NCBI GenBank assembly: GCA_947044405.1
Contig: CAMRHE010000352.1
Coordinates: forward strand, 248,001-312,000
From: Leptodactylus fallax
Lineage: Eukaryota; Chordata; Amphibia; Anura; Leptodactylidae
DNA: 64,000 bases
Direction: 5' to 3'
In this document: positions 34,411-46,070 of the stretch, in pieces
Layout: every line of letters starts with the position of its first letter
Position numbering within the stretch: the stretch's first letter is position 1
Made by a program: the position numbers and the translations under genes
Notes under the pieces: generated by a model
Told to the model about the DNA's origin: nothing
Databases searched by the model: none
The model's input: the letters and a program-made list of their open reading frames with translations, nothing else

Positions 34411-35846
34411 TGTTCTCGGCATCCACGCCCTTTAAATGGTCCTCGAGGTCTCTCAAATATCTGGGAGTTCAGCTGACGGCAGACCCTGCTGACCTCTATA
34501 TGGAAAATTTCCAGCCCTTGTTGACGGAGATACGTACAACACTGTCTTCATACCAAGGTCTACCATTCTCATGGTTTGGGAGACAAAACCTTATACAAAC
34601 CTACATTCTCCCCAAGATTCTGTATTGTTTCCATATGCTACCTATCCGACTTTCTCCCCTCTTCTTCAAATCGGTCAGAAGTCTTTTCTTGAATTTACTC
34701 TGGCATGGAAAGAGATCCCACCTCCCCATATCTCTTCTAATGAAAAGAAAAGCGACAGGTGGCATGGGACTTCCAGATGTTTGTGAGTACTACAAGGCGG
34801 TGCAATTGAAGAGATGGATAGACCTCACATCACAGACATCGACTTCACAGATTTCTGACTTATCCCATAGCTCATTCGGGTCCACCTTCCAAGCAGATCT
34901 TTGGCTGTATGGCCCTCTGGGATATCGTTCTCGTTCACTAGACCAACTTATCCTGGGCGCTTGTGAGACTTGGCGTGACCTTAAAGAAATACTGGCTCCC
35001 TTTCCCTCGCCGTTACTGCCTCTTGGTCTTATGCCAGACTTATTGATGAAACCAAGCCATGCTTACTCAGACATTTGGCATCGCCTTTTACCTCACCCGC
35101 TATTGGAGATTATCAACAAAAATGTGGAGATAGACTTCTCGAGACTTGAATCACTAAAATCTAACAAGCCTCTCTCCTTTCTACATAAAACGCACCTGCT
35201 TAAATATGTCCGGGAGTGGTCTGCATCTAACAAAACGCATACCGACCTCACTATGTTTGAACGTACTCTTCTAGCTCGCAACAAACTGTTATCAAAGACA
35301 TCCTACGTTCTCTCCAGTTTCATAACTTTGTATAAGCTTTATAAACCAGCTTACCTAACCCCATGGGAACACGAATTGAACATTACAATCTCCGACGATC
35401 AATTTAAACAGATTCTAAAAAACTCCCAAGGTTTTTCACAGTGTGTACGCCTTCAAGAGACCCATTGCAAACTACTCACCAGGTGGTACCACCCCCCTAG
35501 TTGACTTCACAGAATGAACTTAGCAGATTCATATCTATGTTGGAGATGTCATACCCAGAGTGGAACACTCTCTCACATCTGGTGGTTTTGTCCAGTCATT
35601 GGACAGTTCTGGCAGGATGTGCAAGCTACGATTAGACAACTCAAGTCAACGGCCAATTTTGAGATCACACCTGAAATAGCTTTGCTGTCGCTACCCTCTG
35701 CCCAGTACTGTCCATCTAAGTCTAACCTCATCTCTCTCTTGCTATCTGCTGCCAATTCCTTGTTTCCTACCAAATGGTTGCAAACTGAACCTCAAACTAA
35801 GTCCAACTGGATTGCTAAAGTAAACCAAATTTCCCGATTCGAGTAA
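34411..35846 (+). pseudogene. L1/Tx1 ORF2, C-terminal region
   Basis: The frame is open across the whole segment except for one TGA at 35,502-35,504. It begins after the RT palm, with KYLGVQLTADPADL, and carries the conserved WHGKRSHLPISLLMKRKATG…GMGLPD box and YYKAVQLKRW. Near the end the cysteine/histidine motif CWRCHTQSGTLSHIWWFC appears, as in L1-clade ORF2 C-termini. It ends at TAA 35,844-35,846. Endonuclease and most of RT are absent through 5' truncation, so it was dead on arrival. Confidence 0.93.
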
Positions 35847-36235
35847 TTGTCTAGTTGGAAAAATAGAACACATCATCACTTTCTCAAGACATGGACACTG
35901 TGGAAAAGTTTAAACCTGTGAATCTGCCCCACGCCCCCATATCCTCTCCCCCTTTATCTCTTCCTTCCCGTTCCTTCCCCCTTTCCCATTCTTCCCTTAC
36001 TAACATTTAACCTGTTCCTCGTAACGTATCCCTTCTGTACCTGCTCTTCCTTCTCTCTTTCTTTGTAAAAAGGATTTTCACTTAAGCCCTCGTTCATTGC
36101 TTTTTGTCTCTTTGTTTTCATATGTTCCCCATCCCGTGTACTACCTTTTCAGAGGCAATTTACATTCCTCGTTATTTTATGCATGTTACTGTTTGTATGG
36201 AAAATCAATAAAAATTTGAATAAAAAAAAAAAAAA
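34411..36235 (+). mobile_element. 5'-truncated L1/Tx1-type LINE insertion
   Basis: The 14-bp sequence ATAAAACATTAGCT occurs at 34,397-34,410 and again at 36,236-36,249, a clear target site duplication. The insertion ends in AATAAA-like sequence and a poly(A) run (about 36,222-36,235). Together these are hallmarks of target-primed reverse transcription by an L1-type LINE. Only the 3' part of ORF2 and the 3' UTR are present. Confidence 0.95.
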
Positions 36236-36480
36236 ATAAAACATTAGCTCTTTTACAACAATAAAAATGTAGATATACTTAGCTGGAACTTACATGGCCT
36301 AGTGAATGAGGTAGACATGAGGAATTATAGTGCTTGATACAATATACAGTATATGGATGTAATGAGATTGACCCGCCTTTAAGGGGAGGGGCTCATTCTA
36401 AAACTCAGAACACTCAGCGTTGTTGTTTTTTTCCTTTCTCTGATGTACTCTGCTGGGAGATTTCGTTCCCCATTCCGCTC

Positions 36481-36534
36481 GAAAAATGCGGAGAGAAAAG
36501 TGCTGAAGGCAGCACTTTTCTCTCCGCATTTTTC
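36481..36534. repeat. Perfect 25-bp hairpin
   Basis: Arms at 36,481-36,505 and 36,510-36,534 are exact reverse complements around the loop AAGG, with the core GCGGAGAGAAAAGTGCTG. It lies in the right half of the MITE and is probably its palindromic centre. Confidence 0.93.
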
Positions 36535-36734
36535 ACCCTTTCTTGCGCGGAAACCAGGTGGAAACCCGGCAGATCCCATTATAGTCTATGGGCTACGCGG
36601 GTTTCCATGGGTAACCACTTTTTTAAGTGGATTAGGTTTCCATTCAGGGGGTCCCCAAGTGGACCCCCAAACAGAAACCCAAACACAGGTGTGAACCTAT
36701 CGTAAGTGAAACTAACCAAGTATGTTTGTCATAC

Positions 36735-37492
36735 ACCTTACAGGTGTTGTCCAGGATAAATGGAAATCCCTACACTAATCTAAACACCCTCCCTCCTCCT
36801 ACTTTCTAAATAACATAATTATTAAAAATGTATATGTGACCGCCCCAGGGACATTTGCTGGTTATCCGGTGGTGATCCATTTTCCCGTTTCCGGAAATGG
36901 AACGTCACTACTATCCCCCCCATCCACTAAATCATACTTACCTTCCAGGCTTCTTCCTGCTGGACTGCTCCTCCCTCTTTTCTGACTGCTGGCGCGCGCT
37001 ATTGCTATTGCTGCTGATAATCCACCTCTACCTGCACAGCTTCCACCCCTGCGCAGTAGAGGTGAATTGTCGCTGCAGAGCACAGAGCAAAGCTGGGACA
37101 ATAGCGCGTGGCGGCAGTCAGAAAAGAAGGATTAGTCGTCCTGCAGGAGGAAGAGAGGTAAGTATATAATGGGGTTGGGGCTTGGGCTGAGTAGGTAGAG
37201 AAGGGCTAGTAGTGGGCGGGAAAGCTAGAGAGACAGGGAGGGGATGTATGGGAGGGAGGGAGAGAGGAAGGAGGGGCTGAGTAAGGTGAGAGGGATTAGT
37301 GTGGAAGTTACATAGCAGGAAGCTGAACCATGTAAACAAATGCAGAAGATACCAGGAGCTCCCAGAGACACCCAGAAATCACTCAAAACACTGCTAAAGG
37401 TATATGGTTGCATTTATTAACCCATTAATAGCATTAACAGACCTTTTTTTAAAAAAAAAACATTTTTTGCCCGGAAATCCCCTTTAAGTCTC
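36735..37492. repeat. Dispersed repeat ending in GGAAATCCCCTTTAAG
   Basis: GTCCAGGATAAATGGAAATC at the left and TTTTTTGCCCGGAAATCCCC at the right look like the two ends of a non-autonomous element. A related piece lies at about 48,400-48,740. The purine-rich centre (37,190-37,290) is of low complexity. Confidence 0.55.
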
Positions 37493-38031
37493 TTGGCATT
37501 TTCTGACTGCATGTCTAAGTTTACACTGTTTAATTCTTAGCGAGTATGCTTCTTGTGCATGCATTACAACATAAATGTGTCAAGAAAGAAGTGAGTAGCT
37601 TTAAAAACTGCAGGACTTGGAGAAGTTAAGTAAGGTAATATTTCTGAATTCACTTTCCTTGCTACCCTAATATTAATGACCTATGCTAAGGATAGTTCAT
37701 AAGTATTATGATCCTGGAAATCCCTCCCCCCTCTTTAACCCCTTGCTAACTTCTGCCGTACTATGTGAGGATGTCTGCACTTTAAATATGGTGCCCACTC
37801 AGAAGCAGAGCGGGCACCATAACCATGGGCACCAAAACAGCAGAGGCACAGCAGTAATGCTTATGATCAGAGTTCTCTCTGACAGCAGGCATTTATTGTT
37901 GTTGTGCTTCCTGATCCCTCCTCCGTGCCGTTCCCCACCCCTCTAGTAACTTTTAAATGACAGCAGGGCTCTGGTGTAGCAAGACTGCATCCATTTCCTA
38001 TGGCAGCTCCCAAGTCTGTCATAGTTATATC
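37493..38031. other. No recognisable gene
   Basis: Nothing is recognised apart from a short palindrome around GGTGCCCACTCAGAAGCAGA (37,788-37,820). It ends with the target duplication GTTATATC of the following hAT element. Confidence 0.6.
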
Positions 38032-38807
38032 CAGGGCTGTGGAGTCGGAGTCGGAGTCGTGGAGTCGGAGTCGGTGCCTATTTTGGTGGAGTCGGAGTCG
38101 GAGTCGGTATAAAATGGACCGACTCCGACTCCCAAAATATATAATAAATTGGTACAGTTAGTAGTACAATGCAGTATGTGCTGAATATATTTTCATAAGA
38201 ATTTGGGAAAATGATGAAATGTTGAAAATGATGAAATGTCCTGTAAAGGTCTGTTCTATTCCTCATATAATGATGGGACTGAGTTCTGAGTGAACCTATA
38301 AGGTTTAGCACCATTATCTGGAGTAAGCAAAAGATACAAGTGTTGTGATTGTGAGGACTGAAAAGCTTGACTTTATCTGTAATTGTGCTGGAGACCCACC
38401 CACAGCCCGAGGACACAGAGTGACTGCTTGTCAGCAAGTGAATCATTGTGCTGAGACTGAGAACTCCTTTAAGGCAAGTACTTCTTCTTAGTATATCTAA
38501 ACTTTCAATAAACTGCATAAATCAATTGTCCAGTGTATGTTCTCTCTGTATGCTTTGTGTTAGTTTGCTTCTCTTCTGAGCTCATGTTTGGAGAGGTTAG
38601 CTGCTCTGCTCAGATGGCTTATATATGCTATACATAGAATATAAGGGGGGGAAACTGTTTTCTAACATCTCAAACTTAGAAATACAGAAACACACATGTG
38701 AGAAAGTACTATAGGTGTAGAAGCTGTTGCCACTTGCCAAGGCTTTGTTATCTAGCACTGCTAGTACTTTCACTTTGTAGATTGTGAAGCAGTATGATGT
38801 AAAACAC

Positions 38808-39003
38808 CCAGGGCCTGATGTATGAAACTGTCTAGGTGTAGAAGTTTCTTTGTTGCCCATAGCAACCAATCAGAGCTCCCCTTTCATGTAGTGCTCTGGA
38901 AAAATGAAAGCAGAGCTCTGATTGGTTGCTGTGAGCTCTGACTGGTTGCTATGGGTAACAAAGAAAGTCTTAGACCAAGACAGTTTTCACACATCAGGCC
39001 CTT
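38808..39003. repeat. Foldback MITE nested in the hAT 5' region
   Basis: CAGGGCCTGATGTATGAAAC at the left is mirrored by ACACATCAGGCCC at the right. Inside, TTTGTTGCCCATAGCAACCA and its inverse surround CCAATCAGAGCTC motifs. It is a separate insertion in the hAT leader. Confidence 0.85.
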
Positions 39004-39239
39004 AGTGAGCTGTATCCAGAGAAAAGTGTGATACTGTAAGTTCAGAGTAAAGAGACCTAATAAAACATATATTACAAACTTTTTATTTATCATGACATAT
39101 CGATAGCTGTACTATTGATTTATGCATAGTTTGTTTTACTTCTATCCAAAGTTATACTCGCTATTCTTTCAGATATTACAATATACCTTTTTTTTTATAG
39201 GACAAAATTATTTTGAAAACAAATTTATATCATTATAAA

Positions 39240-41261
39240 ATGTCTAAGAAGCTTCCTATGAAGTCAGCTGTATTTGAGCATTTCACACTAACTGAAGATA
39301 AAAAATATTTTGTGTGTCAGTGTAAGATAAGTGACCCAGATGAGAACAAATGCTGTGATGTCAAAATCAGTGCATACTCCGGAAGCGAGAAAAACGCTCC
39401 TACGAGAGCTTCCAATCTAAAAAGACATTTAAGCCGCTTCCACCCAGAAGTTTTCAAATCTGTGACTGAGAAGGATCAGAGTGACACCAAGAAACCAGTG
39501 CCTAGCACTTCCCGCCAGGCAACGGAGGATGAAAGATTGTCTCAAACATCAGTAACAAGATATTTTCTAAGTGACAAAATTACTGTAACAATGACAGCAG
39601 ATGTGTTTAAAAGACAGCTCATAGAGCTTGTTGTGAAGGACGGTGTACCATTATCATTATTTGCTTGACCAAGTTTTAAAGCTCTTAATGGAGAAATGGC
39701 CCGCAAACTTGGTGTTTCTCTGGAAAGACAAAGTATTAGAAAATTAGTGATTGAAGAAGCCCTTAACCAAAAAGAACATCTTAAAAAGATTCTCAAGAGA
39801 CGCTTAATATATCTTAAAATGGATGCCTGCACGCGTCACAGAGTGAACTATTTTGCTATAAATGTAAGATTTGTTTGTGACAACAAAAAATTTGTTACCA
39901 AGACACTGGCAGTAAAGGATACTAAAGCTCAACACACCAGTCAGTTTCTCCAGGCCTTAGTGGAAAATGTTCTGGAAGATTATGAACTCAAAAAAGAACA
40001 GGTTCTTGCTATTGTAACGGACAATGCTTCAAACATGATAAGTACAATTAAACTGATGAATGAGAATAAGGAAGGTGAAGAACAGTTAGAAGAAAACTTT
40101 GGATTCAGTATGTCTGAGATGGAAGCCCACAGTCCTGTTCCTGTAACTGAGGAACAAACAGATATTACTACAGAACAACAGCAAAATGATACTTTAGAAT
40201 TAGATCTTGCTGAAGCTGCTTCAAAATTCTCTCATATTTATCACATGCGCTGTGCTGTGCACACACTGCAGCTGGCAATAAGAGACAGTCTGCAAGAGGG
40301 ACATGCTGGAACTCTGATTGGCAAGGTGAGGAAATTGGCTATTGCTGCCCAAACCCCTAAAATTGATTCCATCTTGAAGAGACGTGCTGGGAAAGGAGCA
40401 ATCGTAGATCAAGCCACTCGGTGGGGCAGCACCTATTTAATGATTGAGCAATTAGTTGAGCTGAAGCCCTTTCTTGTGGACATGGCCAACCCTCAGGTAA
40501 CATTAACAGAAGGTCAATGAACACAGGTGGCTGAATTAATGGAACTGCTTCATCACCCATTCACAGTAACAAAAAAATTACAAGCTGAGGATTTAACTCC
40601 TGGAACTTTCTTAAAGGAGTGGAAGAACTTGCTGTTTTGCATGTCCCAAAGACAAGGCTTAATCGCAGAGGGCATTGCTGCTTCAATGAAAAGGAGAGAG
40701 ACACTGTTATTAGATAACAAAATTCTGCTGGCAGCTGTTTATGTGGACCCAAGTCATCGTATATTGCTGAATGATCAACAGATTACTAAAGGAAAAGAAG
40801 CTCTGACTGAGGTAGCAATTAGGATGAGTGGGCTACAGGACTGCCAAGAGCAAGAGGAATTGGGTCTTGCCAGTGCTACTGCCACCATATCTTCAGCCTC
40901 ATCAGATGAAGAGTTTACCTTTGAAAAGTATTTGGATGACATGGATCAGGCAAAGCGTTGCCACAGAGAAAAAGATTCCATTCCCATAGCAAACAAACTG
41001 ACTGTATTTCAGCAAAATTTTTCACTTGCTCTCAAAGAAGTAGAAGAGTTCAACCGATCATCAAAACTGACTGTGCAGGAGGTAATTCCTTTATACCCCG
41101 AGATTGTTAGAGATCTTGCCCATGTGGTCACCGCTTTGCCACCAACCCAAGTTAGTGTAGAGAGGCTGTTCTCTAGCCTTAAAATAATTCGATCCGATTT
41201 GAGGTCATCTTTGAAGGAGGATCTGATGGAGGCGATACTTTTTCTCAGAACAAATTCATAG
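39240..41261 (+). pseudogene. hAT transposase (BED-finger type), two in-frame TGA codons
   Basis: An ATG at 39,240, after a good splice acceptor (CTTTTTTTTTATAG at about 39,200), opens a frame of 674 codons to TAG 41,259-41,261. A BED-type zinc finger is near the start (YFVCQCK … NLKRHLSRFH). The catalytic region shows VKDTKAQHTSQF, VLAIVTDNASNM (second acidic residue) and ATRWGSTYLMIEQL. The C-terminal dimerisation block SVERLFSSLKIIRSDLRSSL is present. The reading frame is never shifted; only TGA at 39,666 and TGA at 40,518 interrupt it, both compatible with CGA-to-TGA decay. The protein would cut and paste elements with matching ends. Confidence 0.95.
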
Positions 41262-41694
41262 ACTCCACAAATGTTATTCAGGACGTTTTTGTTGAAAACT
41301 GTTTTTTACCACTTACTGCAGCGTTTTGCATATTTGCAATTTATTAAAGTTTTTTGTGTTCTAAAGTTGTATCCAATAAATATATTTTATGTTCTACCTA
41401 AATAGCTTGATTATTGTATCATAAGGATGATAAAAAGCTTAAATTAAGTTATCTCTTAAACATGTATGTCGGAGTCGGAGTCAGGGGAAATTGAGGAGTC
41501 GGAGTCGGAGTCGGGGTCGGGACTTTGGCGTACCGACTCCACAGCCCTGGTTATATCAGCTTTGTATGCTGCTAAAACTCTAGATTTATTGCATATGCCA
41601 ACACAGAACATGTTTCGGCCATCCTCAAGCCTTTGTCAACTTTATGAACTTTTCATATTCTGTCAGGTTTATTGGGTTAATCTTTACCAAAAAC

Positions 41695-44620
41695 CTGTTT
41701 CCCTTGTTGGACCTGCAGGTTTCTGTTTCCCAGTTTATATCTGAGTACCTCATTATTCTTAGCTGACTTCTCTATTTGTTCCATTAATAACTGTTCTGCT
41801 TCCTGCATTATACTTGGAGACTTATATCAAACCACTTTTAGTATTTTATTTTTATTTTTCCCTCACCTTATTTCCACCCATTGGGACTCTACATGTTAAT
41901 TTTTCTCACAGATGTTGTCTTGCAGTACAGGCTTTAGGCAGAATTCTATATATACGTAAACCCCTACTCTGCTCTTATTTTAGGCAAAATTTTAAATATA
42001 AGTAAACCTATCCCCCACTCTTATTTATCAGATCTTTTATAAACAGACTGTGCCTCTTTATATTAACAGCCTAGTCATAGCTATCATTAACCCCTTAAGG
42101 ACACAGCCCAAAAGTGCATTCAGCACCAGGCCTCGTTTTTCAAAACTGACATGTGTCACTTTATATGGAAATAACTTTGACACGCTTTAACTTACACAAG
42201 TGATTTTGAGATTGTTTTTTCGTGACACATTGTACTTCATGTTAGTGGGAAACACTAATCAATATTTTTGTGTTTATTTATAAAAAAAATACGAAATTTG
42301 ATGGAAATTTGGAGAAAATCGCAATTTTCAAAATGTGAAATGGTCTGCTGATCATATCACATATCACACAAATACATAGTCATATCACAGAAATACATTA
42401 ATAAATATTATCTACCATATCTCTGATTTATATCGGTATCATCTTTTAATCGTCCTTTTAATGTATTTTGGACATTATAAAGCTTAGAAGTGTAATAGCG
42501 ATTTTCTAGATTTACAAGAGAATTTCCCAAACTAATTTTTTGGGACAACTTCAGTTCTATAGGGGATTATAAAGGCCTATATATTAGAAACATCCATGAA
42601 TCACCCCATTTTCAAAATTGCACCCCTCACATAATTCAAAACAGCATTTGGGAAGTTTGTTAACCCTTTAAACATTTCACGGAAATTAAAACAATATGGA
42701 GGTGAAATTTAAACATTTCATTTTTTTTCAATAATACATTCATTTAACCCTAAAATTAACACACTCACAAAAGGTTAAAGGAGAAAATGCATCCCACAGC
42801 TTCTTATACAATTTCTCCCGAGCACATAAATACCCCACATGTGGATGTAAACTGAAGTTTGGGCACACGGTAGTGCACAGAAGGGAAGAAGCGACTCAAC
42901 GTTTGAAAAGCAGATTTTGCTGGAATAGTTTTCGGTGCCATGTCTCATTTGCAGAACCCCTAGAGTACCAATACAAAGAAAACCCCAAAAAGTGACCCTA
43001 TTTTGGAAACTACACACCTCTCAGAATTTATCAAGGAGTATAGTGAGAATTTTGACCCAACAGCCTTTTCACAGATTTTATTAACATTGACATGTGTAAA
43101 TGAAAAATTACTAAAATGTTACTTTAGCCCCAAAGTTTTCATTTTCACAAGGGGTTAAAGGAGAAAAAGCACCCCACAGTTTGTTAAACAATTGCTCCTG
43201 AACACGACAATACCCCATATGTGGTCATAATCTGCTGTATGGGTACATGGTGGGGCTTGGAATGGAAAGAGCGCTATTTGGTTTTTGGAGGGCAGATTTT
43301 GCTGGAATAATTTTAAGGTGCCATGTCGCATTTGCAGAGCCCCTTGAGTACCAATACAATGGAAATCCGCAGACATGTAATCCCATTTTGGAAACTACAC
43401 CCCTCACAGAACATATCAAGGGATACAATGAGAAGTTTGACCCTACAGCTGTTTCACTGATTTTATTAATATTGGACGTGAAAATGAAAAATTACTTTTC
43501 TTTCCATTAAATTCTTTTCACTATTGACTGCGGCATCTTAAGGATTAAACGCCAGGGATCGTTGTTATCACCATCCTCGCTGTTGCAGCGGGAGCCTGGC
43601 TGTCAGATACAGCTTGGCTCCTGCGGTGATCGCACTGGCTCTACTTCTGAGCCCGCTTGATCACAGTCACGTACCTGTACGTGGGGATGCGGTAGCTAAC
43701 CACATTCCCTGATGTATATGTACGTGAAGTAGCATTAAGGGGTTAAACCATGTCTTGCTTATCCACACTATGCTGTATTCTTCTTCCAATGTTGTTGCTT
43801 CTGATAACTCAATCTTGTTAAAACTTCTGACATTAGTATACACAGAAATCAGCCTAGTTTTCAAAGAATCCAAATCCCTCCTTCCTACACCAGCTCTTAA
43901 ACCACTTTACCTCATAATCTCCCACTGGCGGGAGAAAATATTCAGAAAATACCACCTTTGAGGTCCTTGCCTTAACCTTTCTTACTAAGTCCCTAAAATA
44001 ATTTTTTAGGACCTTCCACCTTCCTCTAGCTTTGTCATTGGTGCCAACATATACCATGACAGCTGGGTCTTCAACAGCCCCTCCCTGTAATTTGTCAGTC
44101 CGATCTGTGATATGCTGAATCCAAGCACCCCAGAGACAATATACAGTTTGTTATTCCCTATGCTCCCATTTCCTTTACTATTGGAGCAGACATTCATCTG
44201 GTTGCTAGAAGCAGTCCGCTGCAGCTGCGCTATCCTTAAACTGAAGTTCTTCTCATTCACCAATTTGGCAAATTTATTAGAGTGCTCCAGATTAGGACTA
44301 GCTTCCTTGACACTCTTCTATTTACCCCTCTTTCTAACCACTACCCAGTTCTTTGCCTCCATGTTTCCATCCACCATCTTCATCTGCCCCATTAAGTTTC
44401 TACTCTGTGAGCAGCAAACTCTTCTCCATGTTATCAATTGTACACAGTGTTGAGAGTTGCTCATCTAGATCAAGAATCTAGGCTTTCAGATGAGCAATTC
44501 TCATACAAGCAACACAGCAATATTCCACCTCAAACTGTTGTTCAAGGGAAGCATACATTGCACAACATGTGCACTGAGTATCATTGGCATCCATGAAGTT
44601 CATTATGTCTAATGGGGATA
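41695..44620 (-). pseudogene. CR1-like LINE with ORF1 and start of ORF2, split by a DNA element
   Basis: On the minus strand an ORF1 begins near 44,602 with a cysteine-rich finger (TQCTCCAMYASLEQQFEVEY, CCVAC). An esterase-like domain follows (VYVGTNDKARGRWKVLKNYF, CRKEGFGF), typical of CR1-clade ORF1. ORF2 endonuclease starts near 43,860 (LISVYTNVRSFNK). It is interrupted at TTAA by the element 42,091-43,742 and continues at 42,087-41,695 (HVESQWVEIR, VV*YKSPSIMQEAEQ). Many stops and frameshifts are present. The family looks the same as the LINE at 21,242-22,396. Confidence 0.85.
42091..43742. mobile_element. piggyBac-type non-autonomous element in the LINE
   Basis: TTAA stands immediately outside both ends (42,087-42,090 and 43,743-43,746), and both termini read CCCCTTAA inward, as expected of piggyBac-type insertion. 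The interior has no transposase. It contains about two copies of a ~360-bp unit (42,775-43,142 and 43,143-43,500) with GGAGAAAAAGCACCCCACAG and TTTTGGAAACTACACCCCTC-like segments. The same unit recurs inverted at 48,030-49,490. Confidence 0.8.
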
Positions 44621-45224
44621 TCTACAGCAAAACAATGTCAATGAAGCAAAAAAATTACAGTTACCTTCTAATTTCCCTTAATCTAAAATCACTGAATAAA
44701 ATGAAATCTAATTTGTTGGTAGTGAACTCCAAAAATTTAGGGTTCGGATGAACCTGAGATTTTTGGAAAATTAGTAAGGGATCCAGCTCATCACAAACCT
44801 GTTCACTAATATCTACACACAATGCAAGTCTACTACAATGTCAATCTGATTCCCAGATATTTCCGTTCAAATTTTGATTTCTTGTTCATACACTAAACAC
44901 TGTATGCATCAGAAGAGCAGAGAGGAGGTCAGTGCTCTGGAGTGGAGCACATAATTTCACAACAAAGCTGTCAGTAAGCTATTCACTAACATTTCACTAC
45001 ACACAGGCTAATTTTCAAAGCATTGGGGGGAATGTTTTATATGCACTAATTCTTTTCACCAAATACACTGTGCCTGTATTTAAGGAATGTAGTAACTCTA
45101 GACAGTTTGCTCCCTGTAAGTGCATTGCAACATAAATTCAGAAAGTGACAAGTGCATAGTTTTGAAAAACAGTACTTGGAGAAAGAAAGTAACAAAATAT
45201 TTTTGTATTTACTTTTCTTGCTTT
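44621..45224. other. No recognisable gene
   Basis: The sequence upstream of the LINE ORF1 may include its 5' UTR. I see no other motif. Confidence 0.55.
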
Positions 45225-45545
45225 AACCCATTCCCGCTGTAGACATCTTTTGTTTTTGTAATTTGGTCTTAATTTCTGCCTTCCAAAAGCCTTGACTTTA
45301 TTTTTTTTGTTTAAAGAAATGTAGGAGGACTTATTTTTTGCAGGACAAATTGTTTTTCATAATGTACCATTTAATATCCCATACTATGTAGTGGTAAACT
45401 GGTAAAAAATTAAGAATGGGGTGGTATTAGAAAAAAACAGTATTTGTGCCATTTTTCTTATTGGTTTTGTTTTTACAGTGTTCCCTGTGAAGCAAAAATG
45501 ACATGTTACCTATATTCTGTGGGTTGGTACAACAATTCAAAACTC
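45225..45545 (+). repeat. Dispersed repeat of CCCCTTCCCGCC type, copy 3
   Basis: It begins TTTAACCCATTCCCGCTG and follows the same order as the copies at 22,973 and 25,425, with more substitutions. Confidence 0.7.
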
Positions 45546-45889
45546 TGAAAAATAAAAGAATATACTGCAATACTAATGTGCTGCAGTACAGTGTAAAATC
45601 CATTGACTTCTATTAGTCTGTAATAGAAGCACAGTAATGCCAGAGGTTGGAGCCTTCAATGAGCTCCTGGCTGTCATGGTAAGTGTTCGGCACCCCCAGA
45701 TTTCAATCTGGGTTATGGTGAGTCTAGTGAACATGGTGGCACAATGTAAAACAGCAAAGAATCAGTGGCTTTGGCACAAGCAGGTGCCAGCCATGTTTAA
45801 ATTTCCAACATTGGCCATACATGTTTAAAAATTTTAAATTAGTTAAAAACTAAACAAAAATCAAAAACTTTCAGATCAATGTTTTGAAA

Positions 45890-46070
45890 TGTAAAATAAT
45901 GCACTTTAGGAGAAGAAACCTTTTGTATGAGTATTGCACTGGCAATTCTATGTAAACCAGAATTACAGAAGAAGATTTAGAGGTCTTAATTTCAGAAAAG
46001 AAGTCAGCAATGTAGCCAAGCTGGAGCGAAAGCAAGTAGGATACTTGGCTCTATAGCTTGAGTTGTAACG
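45890..46070 (+). pseudogene. Short CR1/L2-like RT relic
   Basis: The plus strand reads ITEEDLEVLISEKKSAM near 45,960-46,010, which resembles the DLGVxIS region after the RT palm of CR1-like LINEs. Upstream there is a matching KCNNALxGEE-type context. The rest is decayed. Confidence 0.4.

Larger units (their letters stand above)
34122..36700. repeat. MITE with GGTTCACACCTG ends, split by later insertions
   Basis: TAGGTTCACACCTGCGC at the left is mirrored by CACAGGTGTGAACCTA at the right. GTACTCTGCTGGGA occurs both at about 34,141 and 36,443, which suggests duplicated flank around an inserted sequence. The L1/Tx1 LINE at 34,411-36,235 lies inside this insertion. Confidence 0.65.
38032..41549 (+). 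mobile_element. Full-length hAT transposon
   Basis: The 17-bp inverted termini CAGGGCTGTGGAGTCGG are exact at both ends. The 8 bases GTTATATC precede the element (38,024-38,031) and follow it (41,550-41,557), the target duplication size of hAT elements. GGAGTC motifs cluster next to both ends, the usual sub-terminal binding sites. A TATA box (TATAAAA, about 38,107) lies between inverted GGAGTCGG copies and may be the transposase promoter. An AATAAA at 41,375-41,380 follows the coding frame. Confidence 0.97.

Noticed and set aside
38032..38110. GGAGTC repeats as a separate satellite
   Set aside because: They occur just inside both ends of the hAT element and are best explained as its sub-terminal repeats.
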